Positions 1 through 11,977 are shown, counted from the first letter of the stretch. The stretch is DNA of 64,000 nt from Heterodera schachtii (GCA_023374025.1 SIJG01000073.1:589909-653908), one strand, 5' to 3'. The notes: generated by a model from the letters alone, not told the origin. Program-made: numbers and translations.

Positions 1-1253
1 TAAATTTATACTTTTTTATAAGTTCCAAATTTAATTTTGATAATAATTTTTAATGGAGTTACCTAGTTTTGCATAATCTTTCCTTTAATATCTTTTTTGA
101 AGAATTTTAAATTTTGTTGGATAATTGAAATGTTCCGGGCTATCGAAATATATTAAAATTTAAACCGGTACCCTCGGGATTTTTCTTTTTGGCCTCTAAA
201 AGGCAGTTTTCGGTTTTGGCTTGGAGTTGCACATGGATTATATTTATATCGAAACACATATTTCTTAGAAATCTTTACAAAATTTTATTTTTCATTTCAA
301 ATGGCAATTTTTCAAAAATTTAATTTTTAAAATGAAAATTATATAAATTTTTCACTAGAGTTTTCAGACTTTAAAATAAAGAAGAATATCTTATTTATTT
401 CATTATTATTAATTTTCTTGTATGTGATTGAGCTATTCGTAAAGATTCTGAATCCTTATTAAAATTTCTTTTTGTGATTTTTATTGGGTTGGTTTTAAAT
501 TTTATTATTTTGATAATTTAAAACTTTAAAATGCAAAAAAATTACTTTGAATTAAAACAATAACGTACTTATTTTTTCATTTATTTATTTAGGTCTTTTG
601 GAAATTATGTATTTGAATATCTTTTATAGGTATTGTATTTAATTTTATAAACTAAATTAATTTTTTTTTTAATTAATGATACATATTTTCTTGGCTAAAG
701 TTTCCGTTTTATCATTTCCCTTATTACTGAGAAAATAACGATCATTTAATGTTTTTGTATGTAAAATTTAAAATTATTTTTAATAATTCAAAAAATCTTT
801 ATTTTTTCTGTTTTTAGAAAGATATTTAAAATTTCAGAGTTTTTCCATTTTAATAATTTAATTATGGTGTTTTCCGGCCATGATGACAGAAGTTTAATCG
901 GTCTTCATTAGTTAGAACATTTATTTAATTTTTCGAATTATAAATCCATAAAATAAATGACTTTTGGTTTCATACAGCCTAAGTCAATAAATTAGGTATT
1001 CAAATATTTATTTTTCCTATTTGCAAAACGATTTTTTTCTTTTTAACACAATTACTTTTTTATTTTAAATATAAATTTTCTCGATACCCGGTCCAGCTGC
1101 TAGTGCCTAAATTAATTTTTCTCTTTATCTTATTTCCATTTTTAAATTATTTTTAATAAAATACGGATAAAGTATTCTATTAATAATTTAAAAAAATTTA
1201 TTATGAGCAATTTGATGTTTTAAAATTTATCTCACTTAAGTTATTTTTGTCAG
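1..1253. other. AT-rich stretch without a recognisable gene
   Basis: Long runs of A and T with stops in all frames. A small CG-containing patch near 160-240 (AAACCGG, then a CGGTTTTGGC motif) resembles the block at 53941-54072 and may be an old fragment of that repeat. A second patch near 864-910 contains a short open frame (MVFSGHDDRS...), too short to call. Confidence 0.5.
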
Positions 1254-1299
1254 ACTAGCGTTGAGTAACGGGGATTATGGCTACTCGTCCCGGACTTGA
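1254..1299 (+). CDS. Candidate terminal exon, unknown protein
   Basis: A GC-richer island follows a good acceptor (ATTTTTGTCAG, AG at 1252-1253). Entered in phase 1 it reads LALSNGDYGYSSRT and then stops at TGA (1297-1299). No upstream exon is visible within the window and no polyadenylation signal stands out. The call rests on the acceptor plus base composition. The frame is short enough to be chance. Confidence 0.22.
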
Positions 1300-1540
1300 A
1301 ATATTTTTGAATTTAATGTCAGTAGTATTTCGATATTTTCTATCCTTTATTTTCTGAAGTTTTGTGTTGTTAGAATTAGTTGTTGTTTTTTTTTTTGCTA
1401 TACTTTTTTTTTTACATATTTTGCATTTTATAATTAAACGGTTTTTTATGTAAACTTATAATTTTAGAATTTCAGAACGAGAGCTTTAAGTTATGGGTAT
1501 TTAAGCTGGACATTAAAATTGTTACCAAGCCTCTAAAATT

Positions 1541-1637
1541 CAGTGCTGTTCGAGACTCTCGATCTCGAGTATTGGTCTTGGTTTTTTAATTCTCGGTCTC
1601 TTCGAGACTCGAGACCGAGACTTTTTTACACCCCTAA
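1541..1637 (+). mobile_element. Short hAT-like element with GAGACCGAG array
   Basis: The block starts with CAGTGCTGTTCGAGACTC and ends with a run of T followed by ACACCCCTAA, whose complement TTAGGGGTGT is a typical hAT-type end. Between them lie degenerate repeats of CTCGAGACCGAG on both strands. The same two different ends recur in reverse orientation at 59127-59252, and the CAGTGCTGTT end recurs near 12459, so this is a dispersed family. No convincing target duplication was found around this copy. Confidence 0.5.
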
Positions 1638-1824
1638 TGATTTGATTTTTAAACATAACAAAAAGATCGGAATCGAATATATATGAACTCTAAAACTTTG
1701 ACGTTATGACAGTGATAGCCAACTCTGCTGATTTATCATCATTTTGTGATGGGATAAAATCCTTAAAATCATAAGCTTTTTTTATCAGGGTACAAAAATA
1801 TAAATATTTTAATTGAATTTCTTT

Positions 1825-2356
1825 GGAAAATATTGATCATATGGCCCAGAGCCGAAAATGGTCGAAACATATACCAATCGATAGCTCTCGGTCTGTAATG
1901 GAAGGATCCGAAAAAATTTTTTTGCGGAAACCAATTCCTGAAGAGTTACAGACCCGGAACTGAAATGGCCAAATGGCTTTGGGACTGAACCATCCAAACC
2001 TTTAAACGCATGCAATTGCGACAAAATGCATATCAATCGATTCCTCATCGTCTGTTAATTAAGAATATGAAGGAATTTTTGAATAAAAAAGAAAAAGTTA
2101 TAGGTCCCCTCAAAATCGGTTCAGTCAAAAAAAAAAATTCGTCAAATTTGAAAAGTTGAATTTAGCTTATTGCGCTAAAAAACCGCCGCAGTTCAGTCCC
2201 AAAGCCATTTGGCCATTTCAGTCCCGGGTCTGTAACTCTTCAGGGATTGGTTTCCGCAAAAAAATTCTTTCGGATTCTTCCATTACAGACCGAGAGCTAC
2301 CAATTGGTATATATTTCGACCATTTTCAGCTCTGGGCCATATGATCAATATTTACC
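1825..2356. mobile_element. Non-autonomous TIR element with 8-bp target duplication
   Basis: Inverted repeats of about 165 bp (1825-1988 and 2193-2356) are near-identical. They start GGAAAATATTGATCATATGG on the left and GGTAAATATTGATC on the complement of the right. The element is flanked by a perfect 8-bp duplication ATTTCTTT (1817-1824 and 2357-2364). The central 200 bp carries no transposase. Open frames across the arms (a minus-strand one at 1809-2048 and a plus-strand one at 2156-2344) are by-products of the repeat. The 8-bp duplication suggests a hAT- or P-like mechanism, but the GG terminus is atypical for hAT, so the superfamily is left open. A 23-nt stretch (2165-2187) is identical to 58116-58138. 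Confidence 0.85.
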
Positions 2357-2364
2357 ATTTCTTT

Positions 2365-4104
2365 CTTTAAACTTTATTTATCAATTAATAAAACTATAAA
2401 TCATTAATTTATGAAATTATGGGGCTATGTTGTACATTTACAAATTTATTTTTTTAATAACAGAAATAACAGCTTTCTGTTAGGTGTATTTTAGCATTTG
2501 TTAATATACATATTTAAATAATTTTTGTTGTTTTCTCATTTGAAGCGAACGTGTTGTAATATTTGATTAATTAAGGTTTTTTCATTATTTTTATTTTTTT
2601 ATATGTATTAGCTCCATACCAACAATCAAATTGTCGATCAAATCAAGAAACTAACCCCGGTTGTTGTTGCTTTTGCTGTATCGTCATTAATTAAGTTATT
2701 TAATTTTTGCTAAAGCATTGATACAGAAATTACTTTAAAAATTTTGCAAAACCTATTAATTTTATTTAATTTTTAAATGAACATTATTCATGAAATTGGT
2801 TCACGCAAAAGATTAAAATTCGCTAGATGACTGATTAATCCTAAAGTGCCGATTTTTTTTTCATGTTATTTTTAAATCAAATTCTCAATTATTTTTTTTC
2901 TTCTCTGGTGTCTTTTATTTTCATTTTATATATGCGAAAACGGGCATTCTTTTTTTTTTTTTGATGTCGACATTTATACATAATTATTTTCATTTAATTA
3001 GTAATTAAAATTTTTTAAATCCTTTCTTTTTTTCAGCGGAATTAATAATTGAGTGTTAAATGACTTAATTGAGTTGTGTCTCTTATTCACAATTGTTGAC
3101 GATGGTTGTTTCTCCAAGAGCTGCTAGTTCAGGCTCTATGTCACTATGTCCACTGATGTAAACTTTTATTGAACAATTATTGTATTTCACATTTTATTAA
3201 ACATTTTATTTTGTTTAATACATAAATTTCTTAATACCACCTAATATTTTTTAAATTCTGCTATATTTGAAATATTATTTTATGGTTTTTAACATTTTTT
3301 TAAGTTGAGGATTTTACATTCTAATTTATTTTTTTATTCCCTTTTGTTTTATTTACTTTTATTAAGGCTTTATTAATTATGTCTCTTTAAACACTTGCCC
3401 AAGATTCGATAGTTTAATATTGGTTGGGAAAAACGTTATTTTAAATTCTAAAAAAATTCCATGTTATTTTAAATTCTCCATTTACAACTAAAACATATCA
3501 ATACAGCAAATTTGCTAGTAAAAACCAACATGTGATTTATTTGTGTTTTATTTGCTTAATAAGGATGAAATTTTAAATTTATTATTTGAAATGCATTTAT
3601 TTTTACTATCAAGCTGAAATTTTTTTCTTTTTCAAAAATTATTGTAAAAATATTTAAAATAATTTCCATTTGCTATAACTCATGGCTTTAATTCAAATGT
3701 AAAGGATTTGTTTAATTAAGTAACAATTCAAATTGCAAAATGTTTTATTTTAATAAATATATTTTCTATTAAAAATGACATTGGGTTGTGTTTTTATAAA
3801 CAAAAAAAAAAATTGTTTTTGTGACTTTAGATTTACATATTGTTATTTACATTTAATGATTAAATGAATAATTTTAGTTTTAATACTAATGTGTTTTAAA
3901 GTTATAATACTTTTATTTTATAAATTTAATGATCAAATTAATTGGAGAAGTGAATTCTGTTGGAATTCTTTAAATAATTTTTTTTTAAATTTTTTTTTGC
4001 TATAAGTAAATATGTAAACATAATACCAATTGCTTTCGTTTCATTATTCAGGTATTCAGAGTATGTTCTATAAAGATTCTTCTCATACTAAAACTGCATT
4101 CATT
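2365..4104. other. AT-rich stretch with two weak exon-like islands
   Basis: Apart from the island at 2612-2694, one further patch (3038-3155) is bordered by a strong TTTTTTTCAG acceptor and a GTAAAC donor. It has early stops in all frames but contains an ATG (3102) opening MVVSPRAASSGSMSL, so it could be a 5' untranslated/first coding exon. The remainder is low-complexity AT. It lies downstream of the polymerase pseudogene, yet no family-B palm motifs could be found here. Confidence 0.35.
2612..2694 (+). CDS. Candidate terminal exon, frame uncertain
   Basis: A GC-richer island follows a TATGTATTAG acceptor (AG ends at 2611). In phase 2 it reads a cysteine-rich tail (...NPGCCCFCCIVIN, stop at 2692-2694). 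In phase 0 it reads LHTNNQIVDQIKKLTPVVVAF and could use a GT at about 2678 as donor. A cysteine-rich tail could mean lipidation, but the choice of frame is not decided by the sequence. No family was recognised. Confidence 0.22.
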
Positions 4105-6650
4105 AAAATTTCAGTGTCTTGGCCACAGTATATTTCTAATTGGTCATTCATCTTTTTTTAATGAATCGGGATAATAATCTTCCATTGGGGGGAGATGTGT
4201 TACAATTTACCTTAAATCAAATATCTAAGTATTAATTTTATGCCTTACCATAATTTTTTTCTGAATTAAATTTATGCGGAAAATATAATTTTGGTAAGCA
4301 TTTTAATCCAAAGGTTCTAGGTAAATCTGCTAATTTATTTTGCGATAAAAGCCAAAAGTCTCTGAAAATCATTATTTTTTAAATTTTATTTCTTATATCT
4401 TTAAATCTGATATAATCAGATCGGGCGTATATCCCATTTTTGATAACTCTCGGAGAACAAAATGGGAATCATATCTTCCTAAAAATATATTTTTATAAAT
4501 ATATCAATTTTTAAAAAATTGGTTTTACCTGCATAATGCGCATAACAATATGTTTCATAGTTCGTAAATGACAAAACCCATTTTAAAAATTCTACCATTG
4601 GTTCAATTTTGTCTATGGAATACCATTTTTCTGACGAATCGCGTTTGGTCCACACAAATCACAATTTCGTACGACATGTTCACACAAACTGCACGTGTAT
4701 CGTGCCGAAATAAAATTAATTTTATGCTCTTTTAGCCCATTGTTTTTGCCGTTTTCAATTAAGTTATCTGTCTAAAACCCAAATCATTATTTCATTTGAC
4801 TATATACTTACGCTACACTCCACATCATAACATATTATCCTGTATTTAGGTAATAATTTCGGAATTTTTAATTATTTGATAAAACAACATTCGTCCTTAA
4901 TATGTCGTAATTTGCATCTTTTACATATTTTTGCACCTTAACTAAAAAATATTTTTACAGAAAATAATATTTACCGCAAATATGTTGATGAACATTATAT
5001 TATTCCTTATCACAATCCACACAACTTTTATAAAATTTCAAGCTTTTACAAAATGATTTTCAAAACGTTTTTCGTTATAAAAACCCTGTAACAATCATCA
5101 CATTCGATTGGATCGATCTTTTCAAATTTACATGGAAAATTTGGATTTAAAAAATGATTTTAGTGAAAAAAATAGAATAACCCCAGCCACTACATCTGCC
5201 ACATTTTATTAAACATTTAACCGAATGTTTATAAGCATTTTGGAATGTTTCTTCACAGTAAATACAATATTTATATTTTATGTTGAAAAATTGTTTAACA
5301 CATTTTAAGCCTAAAAAAGAATAATAATAATCTATTTTTAAGTCTTATTTACCATCCCAATGTCCGTTTTCGTTATAAATACACACTAAATATCTCCTAG
5401 AAGCATCTCCTTTAAAAATTGGTTTCAAACCACAATCCTTAATAAAAATTTTCGATGAACTATGATTAAAATATACCTTAGAAAAAGCAATTATTAAAAA
5501 TTTGGCGGGTCTTCATCAAACAATTTTTGGATTTTTTGGGTTTCTTCGATTCCATAATTTTTTTGGTTTGGTTATTTTGGCTTTTAAAATTAATACATTA
5601 ACTTTTTCCTTTGCATTTATTCATTTTGGTAAAATTTTTGCAATTGCATGTGTGAAATTTTAAACGGTTCCTCCGCATTTATTTGCTGGTATAATTTGCT
5701 CAAGATTATGCTATAAAAAGGCAATAAGTATCGGCATTATTTTTTACACTAAGCCTTCCATTTTCTTTTGGTGGAAAATAATCAGTAATTGGAATTTATT
5801 TGCTAAATTAAATTAAATAACAATTTTTTATTATTTTATTTTATTTTTTACCTGAACCTACGGCACCGAATAAGTAGTGATGATTAACGATATTTCCTGG
5901 TTTAATAAATTTATTTCTAAACAGCTTTGTTGAAGTTTAAAAAACGACTCGAAAACTACATCAACATTGTTTTGTTTAAGTGATCTTGCTGGAATAATGA
6001 CGGGATCTGTTATCCTTTCACAATAAATGGCAAATGAAATTAGTTTAATGTGCCAATTATTTTCTTTTTTTTTCAATTGCTTGCTCGATCAAATCTTCTA
6101 ATATTTTTCTAAAACTTTTTTCACCGTTTTTTTCTGTTTCTTTGAATTAGGGTTGGGCCCCCGACGTCGGGGTTGGAAAATTCGGGGTTCGGGGTTGTCG
6201 GGGTTGGAAGCGTCGGGGTTCGGGGTCGGGGTTGCCAAATCGTTCGGGGTTCGGGGTCGGGGTTCGGGGTTTTTCAATTTTTTTCTTATGCCATATAGTC
6301 AAAATTTTTCTTGTATTTTTACAAACTTTAAAAATATTTATTAATTTTCATAATAATAATTTTATGTATTTTTATTTTTATCATATTTTTGTATAGAATT
6401 AATTATAAAACGCAAATTGCATTTTTTGAAAAATTATTATTTATTTTATCCATTATAAATTAAAAAAAATTACTATAAGAAAATTATTGTGGAAATGAAA
6501 GGAATTTAGAGAAATTACCTTTCAAAAAAAATTATATGCAATAAAAATAATGGATTTAATTAAAAAAATTTGATTTTTTTTTTGTTGTTTTTCCAACCAT
6601 CTTTTTTTTCTGGCACGCTTTTTCTAAAGATCTTTAGGGAGAAAGGGTCC

Positions 6651-6672
6651 GGCGGTGCCGATAGGCGCCGCC
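6651..6672 (+). repeat. GC-rich hairpin module, copy 1
   Basis: Stem GGCGGTGCC, loop GATA, stem GGCGCCGCC: nine pairs including one T-G wobble. The module is followed by AT-rich sequence with the shared stretch TTTGTTAACAGATTTTGTCG. The same module occurs at 12105-12126 (complement), 14694-14715 and 38983-39004, with degenerate versions at 6781-6802 and about 12605-12640. Confidence 0.8.
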
Positions 6673-7080
6673 GAGAAAATTTTTGAAAATTTGAGTGAGA
6701 TTTGTTAACAGATTTTGTCGAAAAAATTCATAAATTTTTTCGATCTTAAGCAAAATTTTTAGGTTTTTTTTTGGGATGCCGGCGATGCTGATAGGCAACA
6801 CCAGGCGAATTTTAAAATTTAAGCTCTATTTTCGAACAAATTTTCGAAAAAATCTTATGAATTTCCGGGAAAATTATGTTTTTTTTCTTAATATTTTGTC
6901 AAAAATATTTTAAATATATTAAATTTCCATGATTTATTCAAGGAAAAATTTTAATTTTGACGAAAGGAAAATTGGCTTCAATTCATAAATAAATATGCAA
7001 CGGATGATCAATTTTTGGGTATTTTTTATTTTTGTTTAAAAAATTCTATTAATCACAAAAAATAAATTAAAAACAAAACT

Positions 7081-7147
7081 GTCACCCGGAATCGAACTCA
7101 TGGTAGACAAAAATGCCAGTGTTGACACACTAACCACTACACCACAA
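7081..7147 (-). other. tRNA-like segment (A and B boxes) inside the hAT-like element
   Basis: On the minus strand an A-box match TGGTGTAGTGG (complement of 7135-7145) lies about 40 nt upstream of a B-box match AGTTCGATTCC (complement of 7088-7098). The T-arm and acceptor stems do not pair, so this is not a functional tRNA. It looks like a tRNA-derived (SINE-like) promoter module captured in the element. Confidence 0.55.
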
Positions 7148-7599
7148 TACATATACAACTGAACCAAAGCAAATATGCTTTTTTAATAAAAACTTGGCAA
7201 AATTGGTTAAAAAAATTCAAATTTTGTATAATTTTTTGTCTTTTCTCTCACAAAAATGCCATTCTTAGGGGTGTATATTTAACCCCGACCCCGATCGGGG
7301 TTAAGGGTCGGGGTTCGGGGTTGTCGGGGTTGGAAGCGTCGGGGTTCGGGGTCGGGGTTTTCCCCGAAAATGGCCAAAAATGTCGGGGTTCGGGGTCGGG
7401 GGCGGGGTCGGGGGCCCAACCCTACTTTGAATATGAATCTCGTTATGTTTTCTTTAATCCCGATTTTTTTATTTTGTTTGGTTGTTTTTGGTATTTCTAT
7501 GTAATTTTCTTTTTCAGGTATTTCTTTTTTGTTTTAAAATAATTTTTTGTGTTTCTTTTTTTCTTTTTCTGAATCAATTTCAAGAATTTTTTCCTCCAT

Positions 7600-9553
7600 T
7601 TCTTATTCCTAAAATTTTAACTTTATGTATATAGTGTTTTAAATAAAATTGCTTTTTAAATTTTGTAAATTCAAAATTGTTTAAACCCTTTTTTATTCAA
7701 CAAAATTAATAATTAATTTACACAAAAAAATTTTTTTGTCAATTAAGATTATTAAATTAATTTACTCAAAACAATCAAATATTACAATATGTTAAAAAGA
7801 TGAATCAATAAGAACTGATTGTTCGGCTTGGTCGTTTTTTTTATAATAAATACCAAACTTCTTGTTTAGCTTTTTTGATTTTAAAAGTTGAGACTTTCAT
7901 ATTGAATCGCACATATTTTCAAAGATGTTAGCAGAAGTTTAGACTTAACAATTAAATTTGCACCTCCATTAATTAAAAGTATGGGTAAAGCTATAACTGC
8001 TGTAATAAAATTTTAATATATATATATATATATATATAATTTTCTATTATTATTTATTTTAAAGAATCTTAATTATCAATAAAAAGTTTAAATTATTTCA
8101 TTGTATTGATAATTTAAAATTGAGTATGTAGTCATATTTTCAAATAGTCTTTCTTGAACAGGCAAAACATTATCTTATCACTGCCATTAGGGCGCGAACA
8201 TTGAAATATGATAATTTATTTGAATTGATAAAAATATAAAAAAAGTATCATAAAAATTTGAATGAATATAAAAAGGTTTCATCCTTGGTAATTTACCACC
8301 ACATTGGTGGCCATATACAATTTGTTTATTATTTTAAATTAAGCTTTTGTATCCCGAAGAATGTTATCTTTAATTGTATATTAATTAGGAGGAGCAGTAA
8401 CAAGAAAATATAATTTTATAAAAAAAGATAAAGATATTTGAAAAATAAATATATTTTTTTAATTTTTCAAAAATTAAAGTCGGTCATAAAATTTCATTGA
8501 TAAAGAAAACCATATTTTTCAAATGAACTTGTACAGCGTTATAAATATTATTACCCATAATAAGAATAACATTAAATAATTCTATGAAAATATTTTAAAA
8601 TGAAATAATAAAAAATTTCTTAATTTGCATATTAAAATAAAATAATAGAAATTATTTTAAATTTTTGAAATTTTCAGATGATTAAAGCTAAAATTATATT
8701 ATCACCAATCAATTAAAAAATGAAAATAAATAATTTTTTTCATAACGCATTAATATTGATTTAACTCTAATAAAAAAATATAAAATGCCAGACATAGCGC
8801 GTTATGATGAAACTGGTGTTACAATAGCAAGACAAACCTGCTTTCATATACTAATAGAGTTTATTTAGTTTAATTGATAAAAAAATTATAGACCATTTTT
8901 GCGTATTATTAAAATAAATGTGAGGTATTAAATTTATTTTTTAAGTACATTTGTTTCTTTCATTTTTGCTATTAATCAAAAGGTTATATCTTTGTTTTTT
9001 TGCAGTATTTGTGTTTTTTGTGGCAAATAAATAAAAGAATTAATAAATATTAAAATTTGCGTTGTTAACACACCATAAAATATAAAATTTTCCTATCAAC
9101 TTTTACAACCCCGCTTGTGTTTTTTTGATTATAAATTTAAAAATCGGGATATTATTTATTAAAATTTGATCTTTTCAAAATTTATATATGGGTTCTTAGA
9201 AATACTTATGCAATATTTTTTGCTCTTTCTGGCAATTACATTAAATAAATCAAAATGGTTTTTACACCTGCATGAAATAAAAAAATAAAAATAAAGCTAA
9301 ATAAATGTGGCTGTTACGTCTGGGATATGGGTTAACGATTGGAAAATTAATAAATATATCTAGAATTCTGATGAAGTGAAAATTGTAAAAGAGCATTTAC
9401 AAAGCCATTTTAAAAATTATATATTTAATTAAAAGTTGATTGATACAATATATGTATAGCTTATTTAAGTAAACAAAAATGGATAGAATAAAAAAGATAT
9501 GGACACCTGGAAATAGAATCGTTCTGAGTAATTTAATAAAATATAATTAAAAA
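7600..9553. other. AT-rich stretch, mostly featureless
   Basis: Apart from the exon candidate at 8162-8239 and the open patch near 8785, this is AT-rich sequence with a (TA)n run at about 8017-8037. Nothing else is supported. Confidence 0.5.
8162..8239 (+). CDS. Candidate terminal exon, unknown protein
   Basis: The island follows a CTTGAACAG acceptor (AG 8160-8161). In phase 0 it reads AKHYLITAIRARTLKY then DNLFELIKI and stops at TAA (8237-8239). The composition is clearly less AT-rich than its surroundings and the encoded peptide is of mixed charge rather than the F/I/K/N-rich noise typical here. No family was recognised. A further open patch at about 8785-8870 (IARYDETGVTIARQTC...) may belong to the same or a related gene. 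Confidence 0.32.
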   Translation, partial: AKHYLITAIRARTLKYDNLFELIKI

Positions 9554-9673
9554 TCAGAAACTAACGTATAAAGAAAAGGTGCATAAAGAATTAATTGTAA
9601 AATTCTGGACGAACTGCACAAGAATCTGAACAGCCCTAAGTTCCATACTAGTGCAGCTAGATATAATTGTCTG
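9554..9673 (-). CDS. Candidate terminal exon, paralogue of 14333-14437
   Basis: A TATATTTCAG acceptor precedes codon 1 (CAG at 9673). The exon is open for 39 codons to a TGA at 9554-9556 and begins QTIIS-C-TSMELRAVQILVQ. The exon at 14333-14437 on the other strand starts at the same codon after its own acceptor and matches it across AVQ-LV-FVQNFT-N. Two independently placed copies that keep the splice site and the frame argue for a real coding exon family. Its function is unknown; the peptide is amphipathic with one conserved cysteine. Confidence 0.5.
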   Translation of the reverse strand, partial: QTIISSCTSMELRAVQILVQFVQNFTINSLCTFSLYVSF

Positions 9674-10268
9674 CTGAAATATAAAAACAAAAAATTTATT
9701 AAAAATTTTATATAAAGTTTTTAAAATTGAAATAAAATATTTGACTAAACATTTAAACGTACATTTTCTACTATTTATATACCTGTGTAAAAAAATCATT
9801 TAAATAAATTGTAAAATTAATCCAATAATCCCAAAAATAAACAGATATAAAAACAACTAAATATTCACATTAGGCATAGTTTTTTTTAAAAAAGCTATTG
9901 ATAATTTTATTAATAAAAATTAATTTATTGAAATGACGTTTCTAATATGATACAAATTAGCATCTTATTATAATAAATGTTCCAGATTTTTTTTTTTGCT
10001 TCCTTTTAAGGACAATAAATAAAACAATCGCCGAATTAATACAAGAAAAATAGCATAAACCTGAAAAGACAAATCATTAAACCATCTTTTAATTTTAATA
10101 TTGTTCAAAAATACTTTTGAAATAGCAAAAAGCTTAAATATAACCTTAAATTTAGATAAAAATAGCCAATTAAATATTCTTAAAAGGAAAAATAACTTAA
10201 ATTTTAAAATTTACATTCATTCAAAATAATAATTTGAAAAAACATTGAATTTGAAACTTCCGGGACGG

Positions 10269-10409
10269 TAGAGGTGCGCCGTGAATCACGGTCATGGTCA
10301 CGGTTACCGTGAATTTCAGCGGGTTTTTTGGATCACGGTCACGATTCACGGTACCCATTCACGGTCACGGTCACGGTTCACGGGTTTTTTCAGTCACGGC
10401 GCACCTCAA
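10269..10409. mobile_element. 141-bp hAT-like MITE with CACGGT arrays, 8-bp TSD
   Basis: The ends are TAGAGGTGCGCCGTGA and its inverted counterpart TTGAGGTGCGCCGTGA. They are flanked by a perfect 8-bp duplication CGGGACGG (10261-10268 and 10410-10417). Nearly the whole interior is a degenerate array of GGTCACGGTCACG and GATTCACGG, interrupted by CGGGTTTTTT. The plus-strand open frame over it (valine/threonine/glycine-rich) is only the repeat read in one frame. Confidence 0.88.
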
Positions 10410-11920
10410 CGGGACGGATGCAATTCAAATATCGCTCATCGACCGCTTATTAATTCATAATGGCAATAATCGAAAATCTAATTTAGTTTGCATTTTTTAA
10501 ATAATTTCCAGATAAATTTCATCAAAATTTGACATTTATACTTGATTTTCTAAAATTTATATAATTCAACACTGTTCATGATATATTTCAGATAACCGAA
10601 AAATTGTCAATATTGGAATTGTTTTATAGTTTCATGCTATTAAAATTATCATTTATAATTTTAAATTGAAGAAATAATCACCACCAAATAAGTATGAGTC
10701 ATAATTAGCACAAACGTAAAAATATTATAAAGTTAAAATTCAGATTTTACCAATAATTAGAAAAAAATTAACAAATTCTGCATTAAAAATATATCTCAAA
10801 GCTCCGTTTATTCAAATTTTAAGCAGTAAAAAGTTTAACATTAGTCAAAACTTTAAGCCGACCAAAGATCCTTCTAAACATTCAAGAATGATAATTATAC
10901 GATAATAATAATAATAAAATATATTTGATATAATTAATTAAAATTATTTTAATATAGTTATTAAAGAAAACTAAAAACCAATATTAATATAAAAAAAACT
11001 TTAACATTCTTTTACATTTTTAATGTAAATCAAAGAAGATAGAAACACACATAACAGATTAATTTAAACCTAGGTTTCGGATTATTTTTTTTGTATTTTA
11101 TTTAAATAAACTATTATTAAATAAATAAATGATTGAATGGAATCTGAATCGATGGCGAAAGCCGTCGGACAGAGAGTATAACAAGAAAAAAAAAGAAGAA
11201 TAAATGTTAGCTAAATAATTTTTGCATAGTACAAAATAATTGATAATGATAATAGTTGGGATCAGATATAAAAATTTTAATACAATTAAACTATGGTAAA
11301 TTTTAAAAATATTAATGTTTATCAAATTTAATTTTTTAAATCTTTACATAATTAAATCAACTATTAATTCTACTTTAAAATAAAAGATTAATTTATAAAA
11401 GAGTATTGAAAAATGTATGAAAATATTACTTTAAAAGCTAAACCCAACAATATTGGAAAATAAAATCCTATATTGAATAAAAATATAGATATTAAAGTAG
11501 TATAAGAAAATAACTAAAATATCGTGAAAAATAAATATTTAAGATAAATGTATGAATTTTTTGCCTACAAAGAATTTAAATGTAAATTATATAATACATT
11601 TATTTCGAAATATTATTATGTTTATCAAAACTATGCATCTTACAATCACAAGTACGAATTATATGTTTATAAATATTATAACGAAGACCAACTAATAAAA
11701 ACGTAAAATAAGGCATTAAAGAAATTAATTAAAAAAGCTCAATTTATAAAAAGGAAATAAGAAAATACAAAAATTAAGAAAAAGATTTTACTAATAAATG
11801 AATAGAAAACAATCAAAGTATTTAAATTTTAATAAAATAATAATTTCACATTTTTCAAATACTTTAATTAAATCATCAATTCTTATTCTTTTTATTAAGG
11901 TTTATAAATTATAGCAATTT

Positions 11921-11977
11921 CACGGGTTTTTTCACTCACGGTCACGGTCACGATTCACGGGACCAATTCACGGTTAT
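11921..11977 (+). repeat. CACGGT array, partial copy
   Basis: The sequence TTTCACGGGTTTTTTCACTC followed by CACGGTCACGGTCACG is the same array as at 10269-10409, in the same orientation as 12715-12847. The outer terminal motif (TAGAGGTGCG) is missing, so this is a truncated end. Confidence 0.6.

Larger units (their letters stand above)
6148..7424. mobile_element. hAT-like non-autonomous element, CGGGGTT arrays, 8-bp TSD
   Basis: The 18-bp terminal repeats TAGGGTTGGGCCCCCGAC and GTCGGGGGCCCAACCCTA are perfect. They are flanked by a perfect 8-bp duplication CTTTGAAT (6140-6147 and 7425-7432), diagnostic of hAT-type insertion. Both subterminal regions are arrays of (T)CGGGGTT / GGGTCGGGG repeats (6165-6275 and 7278-7415). 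Inside lie a GC hairpin (6651-6672), a degenerate second hairpin (6781-6802) and a tRNA-like segment (7081-7147). There is no transposase ORF. It is inserted in the 5' part of the polymerase pseudogene. Confidence 0.9.
4105..7599 (-). pseudogene. Decayed family-B DNA polymerase (Polinton/Maverick type), intron-bearing
   Basis: Successive minus-strand segments match, in the right order, the N-terminal and exonuclease half of a protein-primed family-B DNA polymerase. The order is: a lysine/glutamate-rich start (ATG 7599); a segment with DPVIIPAR (5858-6076); a VGSG linker (about 5852); YFPPKENG (about 5720-5790); HWDG (about 5355); a Cys/His zinc-binding stretch with CIYC, CGRC, CDDC and CKRC pairs (about 4880-5310); exonuclease I YDVEC (4812-4826); a CSLC...CDLC pair; exonuclease II AHYAGRYDSHF, split over an intron (4529/4478); DLPRTFGLK and YFPHKF (4249-4361); YYPDSL (about 4180); and the exonuclease III motif YCGQDTEIL (4105-4131). 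Intron-like boundaries with GTAAAA/GTAAGT donors and TTTAG/TTTCAG acceptors lie at 5850, 5311-5352, 4772-4811, 4479-4528 and about 4362. Several frameshifts and stops show that it is dead. The palm motifs are absent. The element at 6148-7424 interrupts it. Confidence 0.75.

Noticed and set aside
10294..10500. 68-codon plus-strand frame with VTVTVNF / GHGHGSR
   Set aside because: It is the CACGGT array of the 141-bp MITE read in frame. The same peptide pattern reappears at 12648-12860 for the same reason.
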